From contig JADJLN010000008.1 of NCBI GenBank assembly GCA_016710115.1, positions 1-64,000 on the forward strand: 64,000 nucleotides of DNA, read 5' to 3'. Positions within the stretch are counted from its first letter, which is position 1. The number at the start of each line of letters is the position of its first letter. A program made the translations under genes and the position numbers. This document shows, piece by piece, positions 7,771 through 17,455 of the stretch. This DNA comes from Saprospiraceae bacterium (GTDB lineage Bacteria > Bacteroidota > Bacteroidia > Chitinophagales > Saprospiraceae). Below the pieces are notes generated by a model that worked only from the letters and a program-made list of their open reading frames with translations, was not told the origin of the DNA and made no database searches.

Positions 7771-9602
7771 GTTTTTACTTTATACTGTTGCTTTCGTTTT
7801 ATAGTGTGCAGGCTGCCTTTGGCCAGGCAGAAGTACGAACGGAAAATCTGATCCCCTATGTTTCTCCCTATGCCCGGGGTGGTTCCAATCTGCTCCTCGA
7901 TACAGCCTATTCTGTACAGGAACTGATATCCGATTTCTTTTCGAATTCCTGCGTAGAACCCTTTAATATCACGATGAAGGGAAATTCGGCAGGCATGGGC
8001 TTTTTTCAGGCCGTCGGAACGGAATTAGGAGTTCCAGCAGGTATTCTGTTGTCATCAGGTAATATTTCCAATACCAAAGGGCCAAACAATTCAGGAAGCG
8101 CGGGAAATTCTTTGGGCAAACCTGGCGACGAGGATCTGAACCTGTTGTCCGGACAAACAACATTTGATGCTCTGGCAATCCACTTTGATTTTATTCCTTC
8201 GGTAGAGAAACTGACGTTTCGATATGTTTTTGCATCGGAAGAATACCCGGAATATGTCTGTGCTTCGTTCAATGACATCTTCAGCTTCTTTGTCAGTGGA
8301 CCCGGGTTGGATGGGTCGTTTTCTGAAAATGCGATCAACATTGCTACACTACCGAATAAGTCGATCTATGTCGGAATAAATTCAGTAAATCCGGGAGTCC
8401 CTGGTGCTTTTGGTAATCCGGCCAACTGTGCAAAGAACGGATCATTGGATTTTGGCGCCTATTATGTCGATAATACCGGTGGCCAACAACTGCAATGTGA
8501 CGGGTTTACAATGCCATTGGATGCTGTCGTGGAAGTGGTCCCCGGTGAGGTGTATCATGCCAAGATCGTTGTTGCGGATGCCGGTGATGGCATTTTTGAT
8601 TCAAATGTCTTTCTGAGCGTAGAAAGTCTTTGTGGTGATTCTCTACTGAATCCGATAGCTGAAATTTCCAAACTGGAATATACCGGCCCCAAATCCATTG
8701 CCATGGATGGTCGGTTGAAATACGGCTATAATGACTGGACCTGGGATTTTGGAGACAACCAATTGAAGATCAAGAATGAAACATCAGTTACACATACCTA
8801 TTCGAAGCCGGGATTGTACACGGTCAAGATGTATGGTTCCAATTATTGTTGTACAGATACGTTCAGCATGGTTGTGCCTATTCAACAACCGCCATATCTC
8901 GCAAAGTCAGTTGTCAAACCTGTTCAGTGTCATGGTATGGCCAATGGACAGATCCGGTTGGAGGTACTTTCGAGCATTGGTGGCCTCAGTTACCTGTGGT
9001 CGGATGGAAGTGTTCTGAAAGATCGCGAGGATCTCCCAGCTTGTGAATATGTTGTGGTCATCACCGACGGGGACGGGCAAAGCAGCGAGGTCGGACCGTT
9101 TATCATCCTCGAACCCCAGCAACTTGAAGCGGAAATCCTGCAAGGGGCCCCTGGAGAAGATGGGGAACGCCAGATCCATCTGGTGGCATCCGGCGGGACG
9201 GGTCCATATGTGTACACCTGGGCAGATGGTTCCAATGGTTCCAGTAGAAATGATCTCATGAAGGGCCTTGACTACAGCGTGACGATCACGGACAAACGGG
9301 GATGTCCCCAGGACATTTCGTTTGTGTACGGAGGTGGGGAAGTCAAACAACCTGTTCAGCAGTTCCAGATCTTTCCTAACCCTGCAAACAGCCTGTTGAG
9401 AGTATCACTGCAACAAAATGGCGAATGCGAACCGGGACAGTTGAATGTATATAACAGCATCGGGCATCTCATTTTTCAATCTGTCCTCCGTTGTGGAGTG
9501 GATCTGGATCTTGCTGTGGATCAGTGGGATGACGGGATATATATTCTGCAGATGATCACGTCCAGTGGCCCGGAAACCAGGACGATTCTGGTGCGACATT
9601 AA
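7767..9602 (+). CDS. Choice-of-anchor L / PKD surface protein with T9SS sorting domain
   Basis: A 611-residue secreted surface protein. A signal peptide (FYFILLLSFYSVQAAFGQ) is followed by a choice-of-anchor L domain at about residues 25-285, with LLLSSGNISNTKGPN and RYVFASEEYPEYVCASFNDIF, its most conserved stretch. A PKD domain follows at about 300-370 (WTWDFGD, VTHTYSKPGLYTVKMYG), then two SprB-like repeats (CHGMANGQIRL..YLWSDGS and ASGGTGPYVYTWADGS). A type A sorting domain (FQIFPNPANSLLRVSL, DDGIYILQMI) ends the protein. No catalytic motif is seen, so an adhesive or structural role is likely. The start codon lies within a hairpin. Confidence 0.9.
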   Translation: MRFYFILLLSFYSVQAAFGQAEVRTENLIPYVSPYARGGSNLLLDTAYSVQELISDFFSNSCVEPFNITMKGNSAGMGFFQAVGTELGVPAGILLSSGNISNTKGPNNSGSAGNSLGKPGDEDLNLLSGQTTFDALAIHFDFIPSVEKLTFRYVFASEEYPEYVCASFNDIFSFFVSGPGLDGSFSENAINIATLPNKSIYVGINSVNPGVPGAFGNPANCAKNGSLDFGAYYVDNTGGQQLQCDGFTMPLDAVVEVVPGEVYHAKIVVADAGDGIFDSNVFLSVESLCGDSLLNPIAEISKLEYTGPKSIAMDGRLKYGYNDWTWDFGDNQLKIKNETSVTHTYSKPGLYTVKMYGSNYCCTDTFSMVVPIQQPPYLAKSVVKPVQCHGMANGQIRLEVLSSIGGLSYLWSDGSVLKDREDLPACEYVVVITDGDGQSSEVGPFIILEPQQLEAEILQGAPGEDGERQIHLVASGGTGPYVYTWADGSNGSSRNDLMKGLDYSVTITDKRGCPQDISFVYGGGEVKQPVQQFQIFPNPANSLLRVSLQQNGECEPGQLNVYNSIGHLIFQSVLRCGVDLDLAVDQWDDGIYILQMITSSGPETRTILVRH

Positions 9603-9612
9603 TTTTTTATCA

Positions 9613-9650
9613 AAACAATTTGTTTGTAAAAACAATTTGTTTTATATTTG
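9613..9650 (+). promoter_or_regulatory. Promoter with two tandem palindromic operators
   Basis: TTTG (9619-9622), N20 and TATATTTG (9643-9650) match the Bacteroidota promoter exactly. The 13-bp palindrome AAACAATTTGTTT occurs twice, at 9613-9625 over the -33 and at 9630-9642 against the -7, 17 bp apart. The same palindrome is in the promoter at 1050-1062. It precedes the radical SAM gene. Confidence 0.75.
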
Positions 9651-9665
9651 GGTATGCAATCGACC

Positions 9666-10702
9666 ATGTATACCCAGAAGGGCAGAGGTGCCCAGATCAA
9701 TCCGACCACTTCGTTTGAAAAACTGGATCGTGGAACGCAGGTTTCCGATCCAGATGCGTTGACGCAGTATATCCCTGTACGGACGAAGCGGCTGTTAAAT
9801 GAAGTAGATAGCCCGGATGTCCCCCACAACTGGTCAGTCAATCCCTATCAGGGATGCGAGCATGGCTGTATCTATTGTTATGCTCGCAATACACACCCCT
9901 ATTGGGGATTCAGTGCAGGGATGGACTTTGAGCGAAAGATCATGGTCAAGCTGGATGCCCCGCGTGTGCTGGAAGAAACATTTAAAAAGCCTTCCTGGAA
10001 GGCATCGCCGGTGATGTTATCCGGCAATACAGATTGTTACCAACCCGCAGAAAAACACTATCGACTCACGCGCCAGATCCTTGAGGTTTGTTTGAAATAC
10101 AGACATCCGGTCAGTATCATTACAAAAATGCATTGATTGAACGGGACATTGACTTGTTGACACAGCTCGCGGCATTGAATCTGGTACATGTGGCATTTTC
10201 TGTCACAACCTTGCAGGCTGAACTTCAACGCCTGCTGGAACCGCGAACGTCGTCGCCTGAACGGAAGATCAGAGCGATCAAAACCCTGAGTGATGCAGGT
10301 GTACCTGTCATTGTGCTGGCAGCTCCGATGATTCCCTCCTTGAATGACCACGAACTGTTTGACATTGCGAAAGCCGTATCGGAGGCCGGGGCACGTTCCT
10401 TGCAACATATGGTGATTCGCATGAACGGGGCAATTCCGCAATTGTTTGAAGATTGGCTGGACAGGCACTACCCGCAAAGAAAGCAGAAAGTGTTACAGGG
10501 TATCAAGGAATTGCATGGAGGTCGGGTCCAGGATAGCCGTTTCGGGAAGCGCATGAAAGGTGAAGGAAGTCGAGCCGCCATCATTGCACGACAGGCAGAA
10601 GTAGCTCGCAAAAAGTATCAGCTGCATCAACCCCTCCCGGTATTGAATACAGAACTGCATGCTTTTCACAAAACAGCACAACTGGATCTTTTTATGTGTT
10701 GA
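9666..10702 (+). CDS. PA0069/Rv2578c-family radical SAM protein (one frame break)
   Basis: A radical SAM enzyme of the PA0069/Rv2578c family, related to spore photoproduct lyase; its reaction is not established. KGRGAQINP opens the conserved region. The cluster motif is GCEHGCIYCYAR (Cys-x3-Cys-x2-Cys) at about residue 62. SGNTDCYQPAEK and SVTTL follow. The frame breaks near 10128 in a run of A: the first half ends at SIITK, and the second resumes as NALIERDIDLL. Further conserved elements are APMIPSLND and a C-terminal basic region. ATG at 9666 is preferred over 9654, which is only 3 nt from the -7 element. Tandem palindromes in the promoter and the convergent SRAP gene suggest a DNA-damage link. 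Confidence 0.88.
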
Positions 10703-10744
10703 AGAGATGCGATCATATAGGGTTTCTGAGGCATGAAAGGTGTC

Positions 10745-11497
10745 TCATTCAGGGTGCCCCGGTTGGTTGAACAGGTCAAATGCTGCAGGTGGCTTGGGAT
10801 CGGATGCCCGTAGTTCCGGACCGATCGGGATGATCAGAGATGGTTCATTATTGCTGACCTGATTGACTGAAGTAGAAACGGGAAATGCATGCATGTGCGT
10901 AGATGGGAAAGGTGTTAATACCTGGATCAAATCTGTTGGGGAGAGATCGTCAGCCAGCCAGAGTTTTTCCTGTTCAAGGGTCAAAAGTGCGGGCATCCGA
11001 TCATGGATAGGCTGCATCAGCTCGTTTGGTGGCATGGTGATCAGTGTGAACGTCGGGATGATCTTACCCTCAGGAGACCGCCAGGTTTCCCAGAGTCCGG
11101 CAACACTGAATACGGCCTGATCATCAATGCCAATCAGGTAGGGCTGTTTATGCCCGTTGGCCTCTTTTCGCCATTCATAGAATCCATCAAAGGGCACTAT
11201 ACACCGCCGCTGTTCCAGAGGTTTGCGGAATGCCGGTTTTTCGATGAGCGTTTCGATTCGGGCATTGATCATTTTTGATCCGATCCGTTCATCCTGGGCC
11301 CAGGGTGGGACAAGCCCCCATTTGTAGAACCGGAATTGATCAGGTGCCTGATTAGTGATTACCGGGTGCCAGTGGGTTGGCGCAATATTGAAATTGGGAA
11401 GTGGATTATACCGGGCAATATCTTCCTGGTAAAATGTGGCTTGAAATCGTTCTTCAAGTTCTTTTTCCTGTTTGGATAGGGAGGCTCTTCCGCACAT
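10745..11497 (-). CDS. yedK: SOS response-associated peptidase (SRAP/HMCES family)
   Basis: It binds abasic sites in single-stranded DNA and forms a thiazolidine crosslink through its second residue, a cysteine, shielding the lesion. The start is ATG at 11497 because it gives MCGRAS, placing Cys2 at the required N-terminus; an upstream in-frame TTG would not. Other signatures are NIAPTHWHPVI, WGLVPPWAQD, NARIETLIEKPAFR, RRCIVPFDGFYEW (catalytic Glu) and the HDRMPALL histidine motif. The length of 250 residues is normal. It is the last gene of a minus-strand operon with GDPD (2-bp gap) and converges on the radical SAM gene. Confidence 0.96.
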   Translation of the reverse strand: MCGRASLSKQEKELEERFQATFYQEDIARYNPLPNFNIAPTHWHPVITNQAPDQFRFYKWGLVPPWAQDERIGSKMINARIETLIEKPAFRKPLEQRRCIVPFDGFYEWRKEANGHKQPYLIGIDDQAVFSVAGLWETWRSPEGKIIPTFTLITMPPNELMQPIHDRMPALLTLEQEKLWLADDLSPTDLIQVLTPFPSTHMHAFPVSTSVNQVSNNEPSLIIPIGPELRASDPKPPAAFDLFNQPGHPE

Positions 11498-11499
11498 GG

Positions 11500-12383
11500 T
11501 CAATCTTGAAGCGGAGTGATTCGATCAGGATAATCGGAAATGATCCCATCCACTCCCCACTTTATCATTCGTGTTAAGTCTTCAGGTTCATTTACAGTCC
11601 ACGGAATGACCTTCACATGATGTCGATGAATGACCTGCACTTCCTCCGGTGAGAGCAAGGTAAAATTCGGGCTGTAGACCTGCGGTGTAAAGGACAGTTT
11701 TTTCATGTTCCGTCGAAAGGAACCTCGTTCCACCAAAAAGGCAAGGGGAAGTTCCGGAATTGTCCGATGGAGGTATTCCAGAGTCTCCGGGTCAAAACTT
11801 TGTATCTGACATCGGACCTCCATTCCTGAATTCTCAATCTCGAGAACAACCCGGTCACAATATTCCTGCACAATCGGGTGGAACAGATGATCTTGACGTC
11901 GTTCTCGTTTGATCTCGATATTGAATTGACAGGTGCGTTCAGGGTGTTCCTCTTCCCATTGGCGGATAGCCTGGAATACTTCGCTCAATGCAGGCTTATG
12001 GACAAAAACAGGCTGCTGATCAGGAAACCGGGGATGACCCAATGCACCACAATCGTAAGTTTGAATCTCAGCGAGCGTCAGTCGGTACAGATTGACTTTA
12101 GGTCTGCCGCGGAGTGATTGACCCTGGGGATTGAGACAGATATCCGGGTTCATCCAGGTTCGTGCGACACGAGGACATGACCATCGCCAGTGATCACGAC
12201 ATCCATTTCCAGAACGTCCACACCTAATTCCAGAGCGTGAAGGAATCCGGGAATGGTGTTTTCCGGAAAGTGGCCTCTGCATCCTCGATGTCCTTGAATC
12301 TGTACCTGTGATTTCCCCATAACTGGTCCGAGTACAAATGCAATCAAGGGTAGGCCAAGACGAACCATAATGGTTAATATCAT
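11500..12383 (-). CDS. Glycerophosphodiester phosphodiesterase (one frame break)
   Basis: It hydrolyses glycerophosphodiesters to glycerol-3-phosphate and an alcohol. After a signal-like N-terminus (LGLPLIAFVLGPVMG) come the GDPD hallmarks QGHRGCRGHFPENTIPGF, LELGVDVLEMDVVITGDG and VLVSHE. The frame is lost near 12168, where one more C would restore EPWMNPDICL. The 3' part contains FNIEIKRE, IQSFDPETL, VIPWTVNEPEDL and GVDGIISDYPDRI, completing the TIM barrel. The conserved catalytic residues are all present across the two frames, so I regard it as one intact gene. It overlaps the aminotransferase by 4 bp. Confidence 0.9.
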
Positions 12384-13666
12384 TGTTCCACGATCCGATG
12401 AATGGCCTTCACCAGGATATCCAGATCTTTGAGAGAGGTATACACATGCGGAGTGATCCGAACGCCTTTGATCGCTTCCCAGATGATTGCAACGGTGTGT
12501 ATTTTATCCTCTTTCCATAGTGCCTGGCTGACTTCAGATGGTTCTTTCCCTTCAATCTGCAATAATCCGATTGCACCTGACCAGCCCCGGGATACCGGGG
12601 TTCCAATTGATACACCGGGGAGTTCTTTGACTCTGGAAGTCCAGTAATTTTTCAAGTACCACAACCGTTCCTCTTTCCGTCGATTGCCGATCAGTAACTG
12701 AAAGTCAATGGCTTCCCCTATGGCATGTTCGATCGGAAAAGACCGTGTGCCCAGTGCTTCAAATTTGCGAATGTCAGCAGATTCCGGATCCGGGTTGGCA
12801 AAGAGAGGCCATGTATCCGCAATTCGGGACTTTTTTACCCACAACAAACCACTACCAAAAGGGGCCGATAGCCATTTGTGCAGACTGGTTCCAAAATAAT
12901 CACCGCCAAGATCGGGTATCCGATACTCCAGATGTGCAAACGAGTGAGCGCCATCTATGACCACACGAATATCTTGTCTGGCTGCCTCATCAGCGATCGC
13001 CCGGGCGGGTATCACCTGACCGTTCCAGTTGATCACATGGGTAATATGGACAACTTTGGTTTTTCTGGAAAAGAGATTCGTATATCCTGACACCAGCGCA
13101 TTCGTATCTTCTGTCGGCAATTGATGATCAGCCCATTTCAAGACGATTCCTTCACGTTTTTCGCGTTGTTTCCAGGCATTGATCATATTGGGATAATCCT
13201 GCTTGCTCAACACGACCTCATCACCCTTTTCCAAAGGAATGCCGTAGATCGCCGTTTCAAGGGCTTCAGAGGCATTCCGGTTGATCGCAATTTCCTCTGG
13301 ATCACATCCAGCCAGATCAGCCAACCTCTTGCGTAATGGCTCCCTGCCTTGATCCAGGATCTGCCACATGAAGTAGGAGGGGCCTTCATTTGCCTGTTCA
13401 TAATACCGGATCATTGCCCGTTGAACCACTTCAGGCTGTGGACTTACCCCCCCGTTGTTGAGATTGATGATCTGTGGCGAGACGGTATATGCCTGTCGGA
13501 TCAATGCCCAGAAGGTTTCATCTTCCGGACCCGGGTCGAGGAGGATGGTATTTCTGATTTCACTGAAGAGGGATTCTTTCGTGGCTACATCCAGCCAGCT
13601 ACCTAAACTCAATGCGCCCATGGTGCCAACAGTTTGTTGGATGAACTGGCGGCGTGCTGGTTTCAT
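12380..13666 (-). CDS. Class V PLP-dependent aminotransferase, Tat-exported
   Basis: A 428-residue PLP enzyme resembling isopenicillin-N epimerase or cysteine desulfurase-like proteins. The N-terminus has a twin-arginine signal (ARRQFIQQTVGTMGALSLGS), which implies export of the folded PLP enzyme. Fold-type I landmarks are NRNASEALETAIYGIPLEKGDEV, HVINWNGQVIPARAIAD, VIDGAHSFAHLEYRIPDLG with the PLP-stacking Asp, and the Schiff-base lysine in GTSLHKWLSAPFGSGLLW. The C-terminal small domain ends normally. Substrate is unknown. It is the first gene of an operon with GDPD and SRAP, and has a good promoter at 13691-13719. Confidence 0.9.
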   Translation of the reverse strand: MKPARRQFIQQTVGTMGALSLGSWLDVATKESLFSEIRNTILLDPGPEDETFWALIRQAYTVSPQIINLNNGGVSPQPEVVQRAMIRYYEQANEGPSYFMWQILDQGREPLRKRLADLAGCDPEEIAINRNASEALETAIYGIPLEKGDEVVLSKQDYPNMINAWKQREKREGIVLKWADHQLPTEDTNALVSGYTNLFSRKTKVVHITHVINWNGQVIPARAIADEAARQDIRVVIDGAHSFAHLEYRIPDLGGDYFGTSLHKWLSAPFGSGLLWVKKSRIADTWPLFANPDPESADIRKFEALGTRSFPIEHAIGEAIDFQLLIGNRRKEERLWYLKNYWTSRVKELPGVSIGTPVSRGWSGAIGLLQIEGKEPSEVSQALWKEDKIHTVAIIWEAIKGVRITPHVYTSLKDLDILVKAIHRIVEQ

Positions 13667-13690
13667 AATCCTTTATTTTAGGGTGGTAGC

Positions 13691-13719
13691 CAAATATACT
13701 GAGTCTGTATCGGACTCAA
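13691..13719 (-). promoter_or_regulatory. Promoter of the aminotransferase-GDPD-SRAP operon
   Basis: On the minus strand, TTG (13717-13719), an 18-nt spacer and a perfect TATATTTG -7 element (13691-13698) lie 25 nt before the aminotransferase ATG. The spacer is slightly shorter than the usual 19-21 nt. Confidence 0.55.
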
Positions 13720-13775
13720 GCCAGTTTCATTTTTATAGAGAGGAATTGATTTTCGAATTATCCCTAAATTATGCC

Positions 13776-15857
13776 ATGAAACATACAGGAACCATGCGAT
13801 CAACTCTGGTACTCTTTTGTTCGTTTATTGCCGCTTTTGCATTGGCTCAACCCCCTTTCCAGAAAGTGTATGACAATGGACAGGCATCTTCCCAGGCATT
13901 GGCCGCAACATCGACTCCGGATGGTGGATCCGCTTTTATCGGTATCATCGAGATCCCGGGTGCGGCTTCAGAGGTCATGGTCACCAAATTGACCTGTGCC
14001 GGGGATGTGGAATGGGTCAAGATTCTCGGTGCTTCTTCTACGGTTGACAACGTATTTCCAGGGATCACCACTGATGAACAAGGCCGAATCTGGTTCGCAT
14101 CAAATATTGGCACGTACCAGAATTATGACGGCATACTCGGCACGCTGTCCAAAGATGGTGATCTGCTTCAGGCGGTACGACTGGGAAAACCCGGACGCAA
14201 TGATCAACTGTTCGGCTTGGTACTGGATACCACAGGACATGTTTATGTTACAGGTGCAACCAATTCCTGGGGTTCCGACAAATCGGGAAGTACATCCTAT
14301 ACGGATGTTTTTATGGCTTGTCTGGATACCAGTTTGAATATGGTCTGGGCGCGCACTCTCGGGAATGCACAGAATATCGATACTGGATTCGGTATCGATC
14401 TGGATAGCGAATCCAGACCGATAGCCACAGGTCGTTTTATCGTCAATGGGACATTTTTCGGATTCTGTCTTCGACTGACACCAGATGGTTCCATCGATCT
14501 GTTCAAGGGCTTTGGAGAGTCACTTGTTCCTCATCGGACTTATGGATACGGGATCAGTTCCACTAAAGACGGATATATTCTTCTGACCGGAAGTACGACT
14601 TTGAACAAACAGGATCACCAAAGTCTGGCAGATGTCTATCTCATCAAACTGGATGAAGATGGCATTCCCCTGTTTTCGAGCATCTATATTCCTTTGTCAG
14701 GGTCCGATAATTCCGGAAAGTGGATCATCTGTTGTGGAAATGGCTGATGGCAGATATGCTATTGGAGTGCCCACCATGTCATTTACCAACTATACCCAAG
14801 GCTTTGTACCCAATAAAAACGCAGTCTTTGTTTCCGGACCTGACGGTTCTCTATCAGAAGCCAGATTGTATAACAACGGAGGCTCACATTACACCAAGAT
14901 ACAGGACAGACCAAACGGGTTTCTCCTGTCCAATTTCTCCACCAAATATGGTGGGCCTTCTTTTTTCAAACCGTTGATCATCACGACAGATAGCGACCTG
15001 AACAGTGGATGCAATGAGATCGATGTCACACAACAGGTCGGGCTTGTGAATGAAGCCTGGGAATTTGTCGATATCACATTTAGTGTCGATACCGGATATA
15101 CCATACAGCCTTATTCGACCTCTTCGGATTATGCCTATCAATTGGTCGGGTTCTTTGTGAAACTCCTGAGGATGTGTCGGGAACCTGGGAGATCCCGGAC
15201 ACCGTTTGTCAGGGTGAAAATCTTGTTGCATCAGCGGATGGTATGCCGGAGCTCGTCTCCCAGAATTGGCAAATGGGGGATGGAACGGTTTATTCGAACA
15301 TGGCAGAAATCAGTCATGCCTATGTTGAAGCTGGAACCTACTCAGTCAAATTGAAGCTGGGTTGGCAATGTGCTTCACTTGACTTTGCTCAGAATGTCGT
15401 TGTTTTGCCAATCAGCATGACTGAGATAGACACGGCAGTCTGTACAGGTGAAACATACTTTGCAGCTGGCGAGGAACAACAAACCGAAGGCACCTATCGC
15501 GACACCCTGGCTGGAGAACGATGTGACAGCATCATCGTGACCCATCTTTCTTTTCGTGATTGCAATTGTACCATTGACTTTGCCAATGTATTCACGCCCA
15601 ATGGAGACCAGACCAACGACCAATTTCTGCCATTTATCGATTGTGATCTGGAGTTGAAGGAGTATTCCCTGGCCGTGTACAACCGATATGGGAAATTGGT
15701 ATTTGAGACAGGTATGCCTGATTCAGGCTGGGATGGTACATTTAGTGCAAAGGACCAACCCATGGATGTCTATGGATGGGTATGCAGCATACGATATATC
15801 CATGAGGGCAAGGAGGTCAGCTGGACCCGCCGAGGTGATATTTCTCTTGTTCGCTAG
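13776..15857 (+). CDS. Secreted protein with PKD-like domain and T9SS type B domain (two frame breaks)
   Basis: A surface protein of about 693 residues. ATG at 13776 precedes a signal peptide (STLVLFCSFIAAFALAQ). The N-terminal two-thirds looks like a beta-propeller of SBBP/delta-60 type: repeated units such as GGSAFIGIIEI, DEQGRIWFASNIG, DTTGHVYVTGATNSWG and TKDGYILLTGSTTL. The frame breaks near 14718 in AAA, resuming at SGSSVVEMADGRYAIG, and near 15155, resuming at ETPEDVSGTWEIPD. A PKD-like unit (QNWQMGDGTVYSN..HAYVEAGTYSVKL) is followed by a gliding-motility type B sorting domain (FANVFTPNGDQTND, YNRYGKLVFE, WDGTF). Type B domains usually go with SprF/PorP partners; one is encoded at 57823. 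Confidence 0.86.
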
Positions 15858-15875
15858 CGTTCTGATCCCATCTGG

Positions 15876-17366
15876 TTAGCGGAGGATCAGCAACGGAAAA
15901 GACTGACTCTTCTGACCGTCTTTTTCTGTGATCAGGTATTTTCCATTGGGTAAGGAGGACAAGTGCCACGTTGTCGCCCCGGGAGAAAGGAATAGCACCG
16001 GACGCCCGAGGCCGTCTGTGATCACTGCTGGAGAAGCCAGAGGCAATGTCCTGTGCAACTGATCTGAAGCTGGATTTGGAAAATAGATCCCTGAATTTTG
16101 AATAGTGGGAAAGTCAGTTGAAGTCTTCATACCGCCTTCAAAAGCCCCGATGCTGGGTGGATCCAGAAATGGTTGAAGATCATAGTCCAACCAGGAAAGA
16201 TCTGGCAGGCTCCATCCGGCCTGGATAGCCGGAGAAGAAGGCAGCAAGGTAAAATTGAGCATGGTATGATCGGTCACTTCAGGGTCCACCTGAACCAGAC
16301 CTTCTATTTCCGGAGAAGGTAAAAATGGGCCGGACCAATTCGGCTGGTCGAGATGATACCACAGATTTCGGGCGATCAGGAAGGAGGCGGAGTTGGTATT
16401 GGGACCGATGTTGGTGGCAATGGACAGGGCATTGTCGACGATGACCAGATTATTGACAAATTCTCCATCGGAAACGGCCTTATAGAAGGAGGTATCTGCA
16501 GATTCCTGGAGGATACGCATCACCCATTTGTCAGGTCGGTATATCGTATTGTTCCACACGCGAACCCGCTGACTCCCCACATAGGCCACCGGTGCCTGGC
16601 TGCCGATAAACAGGTTGCCCACTACATCCAGATCCGCCGCTTCATAATCTGCTCCAGGAGGTCGGAAGAATGCTGCGCCTGTGCTTCCACCCAGGTTGAT
16701 ACCCCTTGCTCCACCATTCAGAAATGTGTTTCGGAGCATCTGAATGTACCGGGTGCCTCCTTTTGCCTGTATCGAATTGCTACCCAAATCCTCGAAGTGA
16801 TTCTGAGCAATGATGCCTTGATGGCAACCCACCATATCGATGCCACTTCCACCAGCTGCACCGTTCTGAAACACACAGGAAGTAAGTTGAAAGGTGTCGA
16901 GTCCGGAGAGTTTGAGGAGATCATTATTGCCAACGGCATTCATATCCTCAAAGACACAGCCCCGAATCCAAACATGATGTGCTGGTGTTGCAAAGGAACC
17001 GCCATCATCAATATTGACGCCATTTCCTGTCTGTTCCCTGAATGTCAGGTTTTCAATGACCAGATAGGCAGGGTCAGTGAATTGGATTGCATTGGTACCG
17101 CCCAGGATGCGGGTCGCCAGATTCGATGCGCCACGGATGGTGATCCAGGATGCTGATGAACCCTGCAGGTTTTCTATATACATCCCTCCTGAGAAATCTC
17201 CGGGTAGAAATTGGAGGGTATCGCCAGGTTGTGCGGCCTGTGCGGCTTGCTCTAATGTCGTGTAGGGCATTCCAGGCCCGATTTCTAAAGTCTGTTGTGC
17301 ATCAGCATTCAAGCAGATCAATATGCAACTCAGAATCAGGATTGGCGAAGTGGAAATCGGATTCAT
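15876..17366 (-). CDS. Right-handed beta-helix surface protein with T9SS sorting domain
   Basis: A 496-residue secreted protein. A signal peptide (PILILSCILICLNADAQ) is followed by a parallel beta-helix of pectate-lyase/NosD type, beginning MPYTTLEQAAQAAQPGDTLQFLPG, the usual cap, then rungs such as YLVIENLTFREQTGNG, VWIRGCVFEDMNAVG, GIIAQNHFEDLGSNSIQ and VRVWNNTIYRPDKWV. The fold is typical of polysaccharide lyases and adhesins, but no catalytic residues can be identified by eye. The end (GIYFPNPASDQLHRTLP, GKYLITEKDGQKS) is a type A sorting domain. It is convergent with the preceding type B gene, only 18 bp away. Confidence 0.88.
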   Translation of the reverse strand: MNPISTSPILILSCILICLNADAQQTLEIGPGMPYTTLEQAAQAAQPGDTLQFLPGDFSGGMYIENLQGSSASWITIRGASNLATRILGGTNAIQFTDPAYLVIENLTFREQTGNGVNIDDGGSFATPAHHVWIRGCVFEDMNAVGNNDLLKLSGLDTFQLTSCVFQNGAAGGSGIDMVGCHQGIIAQNHFEDLGSNSIQAKGGTRYIQMLRNTFLNGGARGINLGGSTGAAFFRPPGADYEAADLDVVGNLFIGSQAPVAYVGSQRVRVWNNTIYRPDKWVMRILQESADTSFYKAVSDGEFVNNLVIVDNALSIATNIGPNTNSASFLIARNLWYHLDQPNWSGPFLPSPEIEGLVQVDPEVTDHTMLNFTLLPSSPAIQAGWSLPDLSWLDYDLQPFLDPPSIGAFEGGMKTSTDFPTIQNSGIYFPNPASDQLHRTLPLASPAVITDGLGRPVLFLSPGATTWHLSSLPNGKYLITEKDGQKSQSFPLLILR

Positions 17367-17441
17367 TGGTCGATGAAATTATAGCCTTGAATTTACCATC
17401 TTTTCATGACATCGAATGCGGCGCCGGGGTGCGAATTGATG

Positions 17442-17449
17442 TATATTTG
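17442..17449 (+). promoter_or_regulatory. Probable -7 element of lepA
   Basis: TATATTTG ends 6 nt before the lepA ATG (17456). No TTTG is present at the expected -33 position. If this is the real promoter, the lepA transcript would be almost leaderless. Confidence 0.4.
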
Positions 17450-17455
17450 CACCCC

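Noticed and set aside
9648..9665. TTG 9648 or ATG 9654 as radical SAM start
   Set aside because: Both fall in or directly against the -7 element, before any plausible transcription start; ATG 9666 fits better.
13455..13775. Longer N-terminus for the type B surface protein
   Set aside because: The extra segment overlaps the divergent aminotransferase gene and its promoter; ATG 13776 gives a clean signal peptide.
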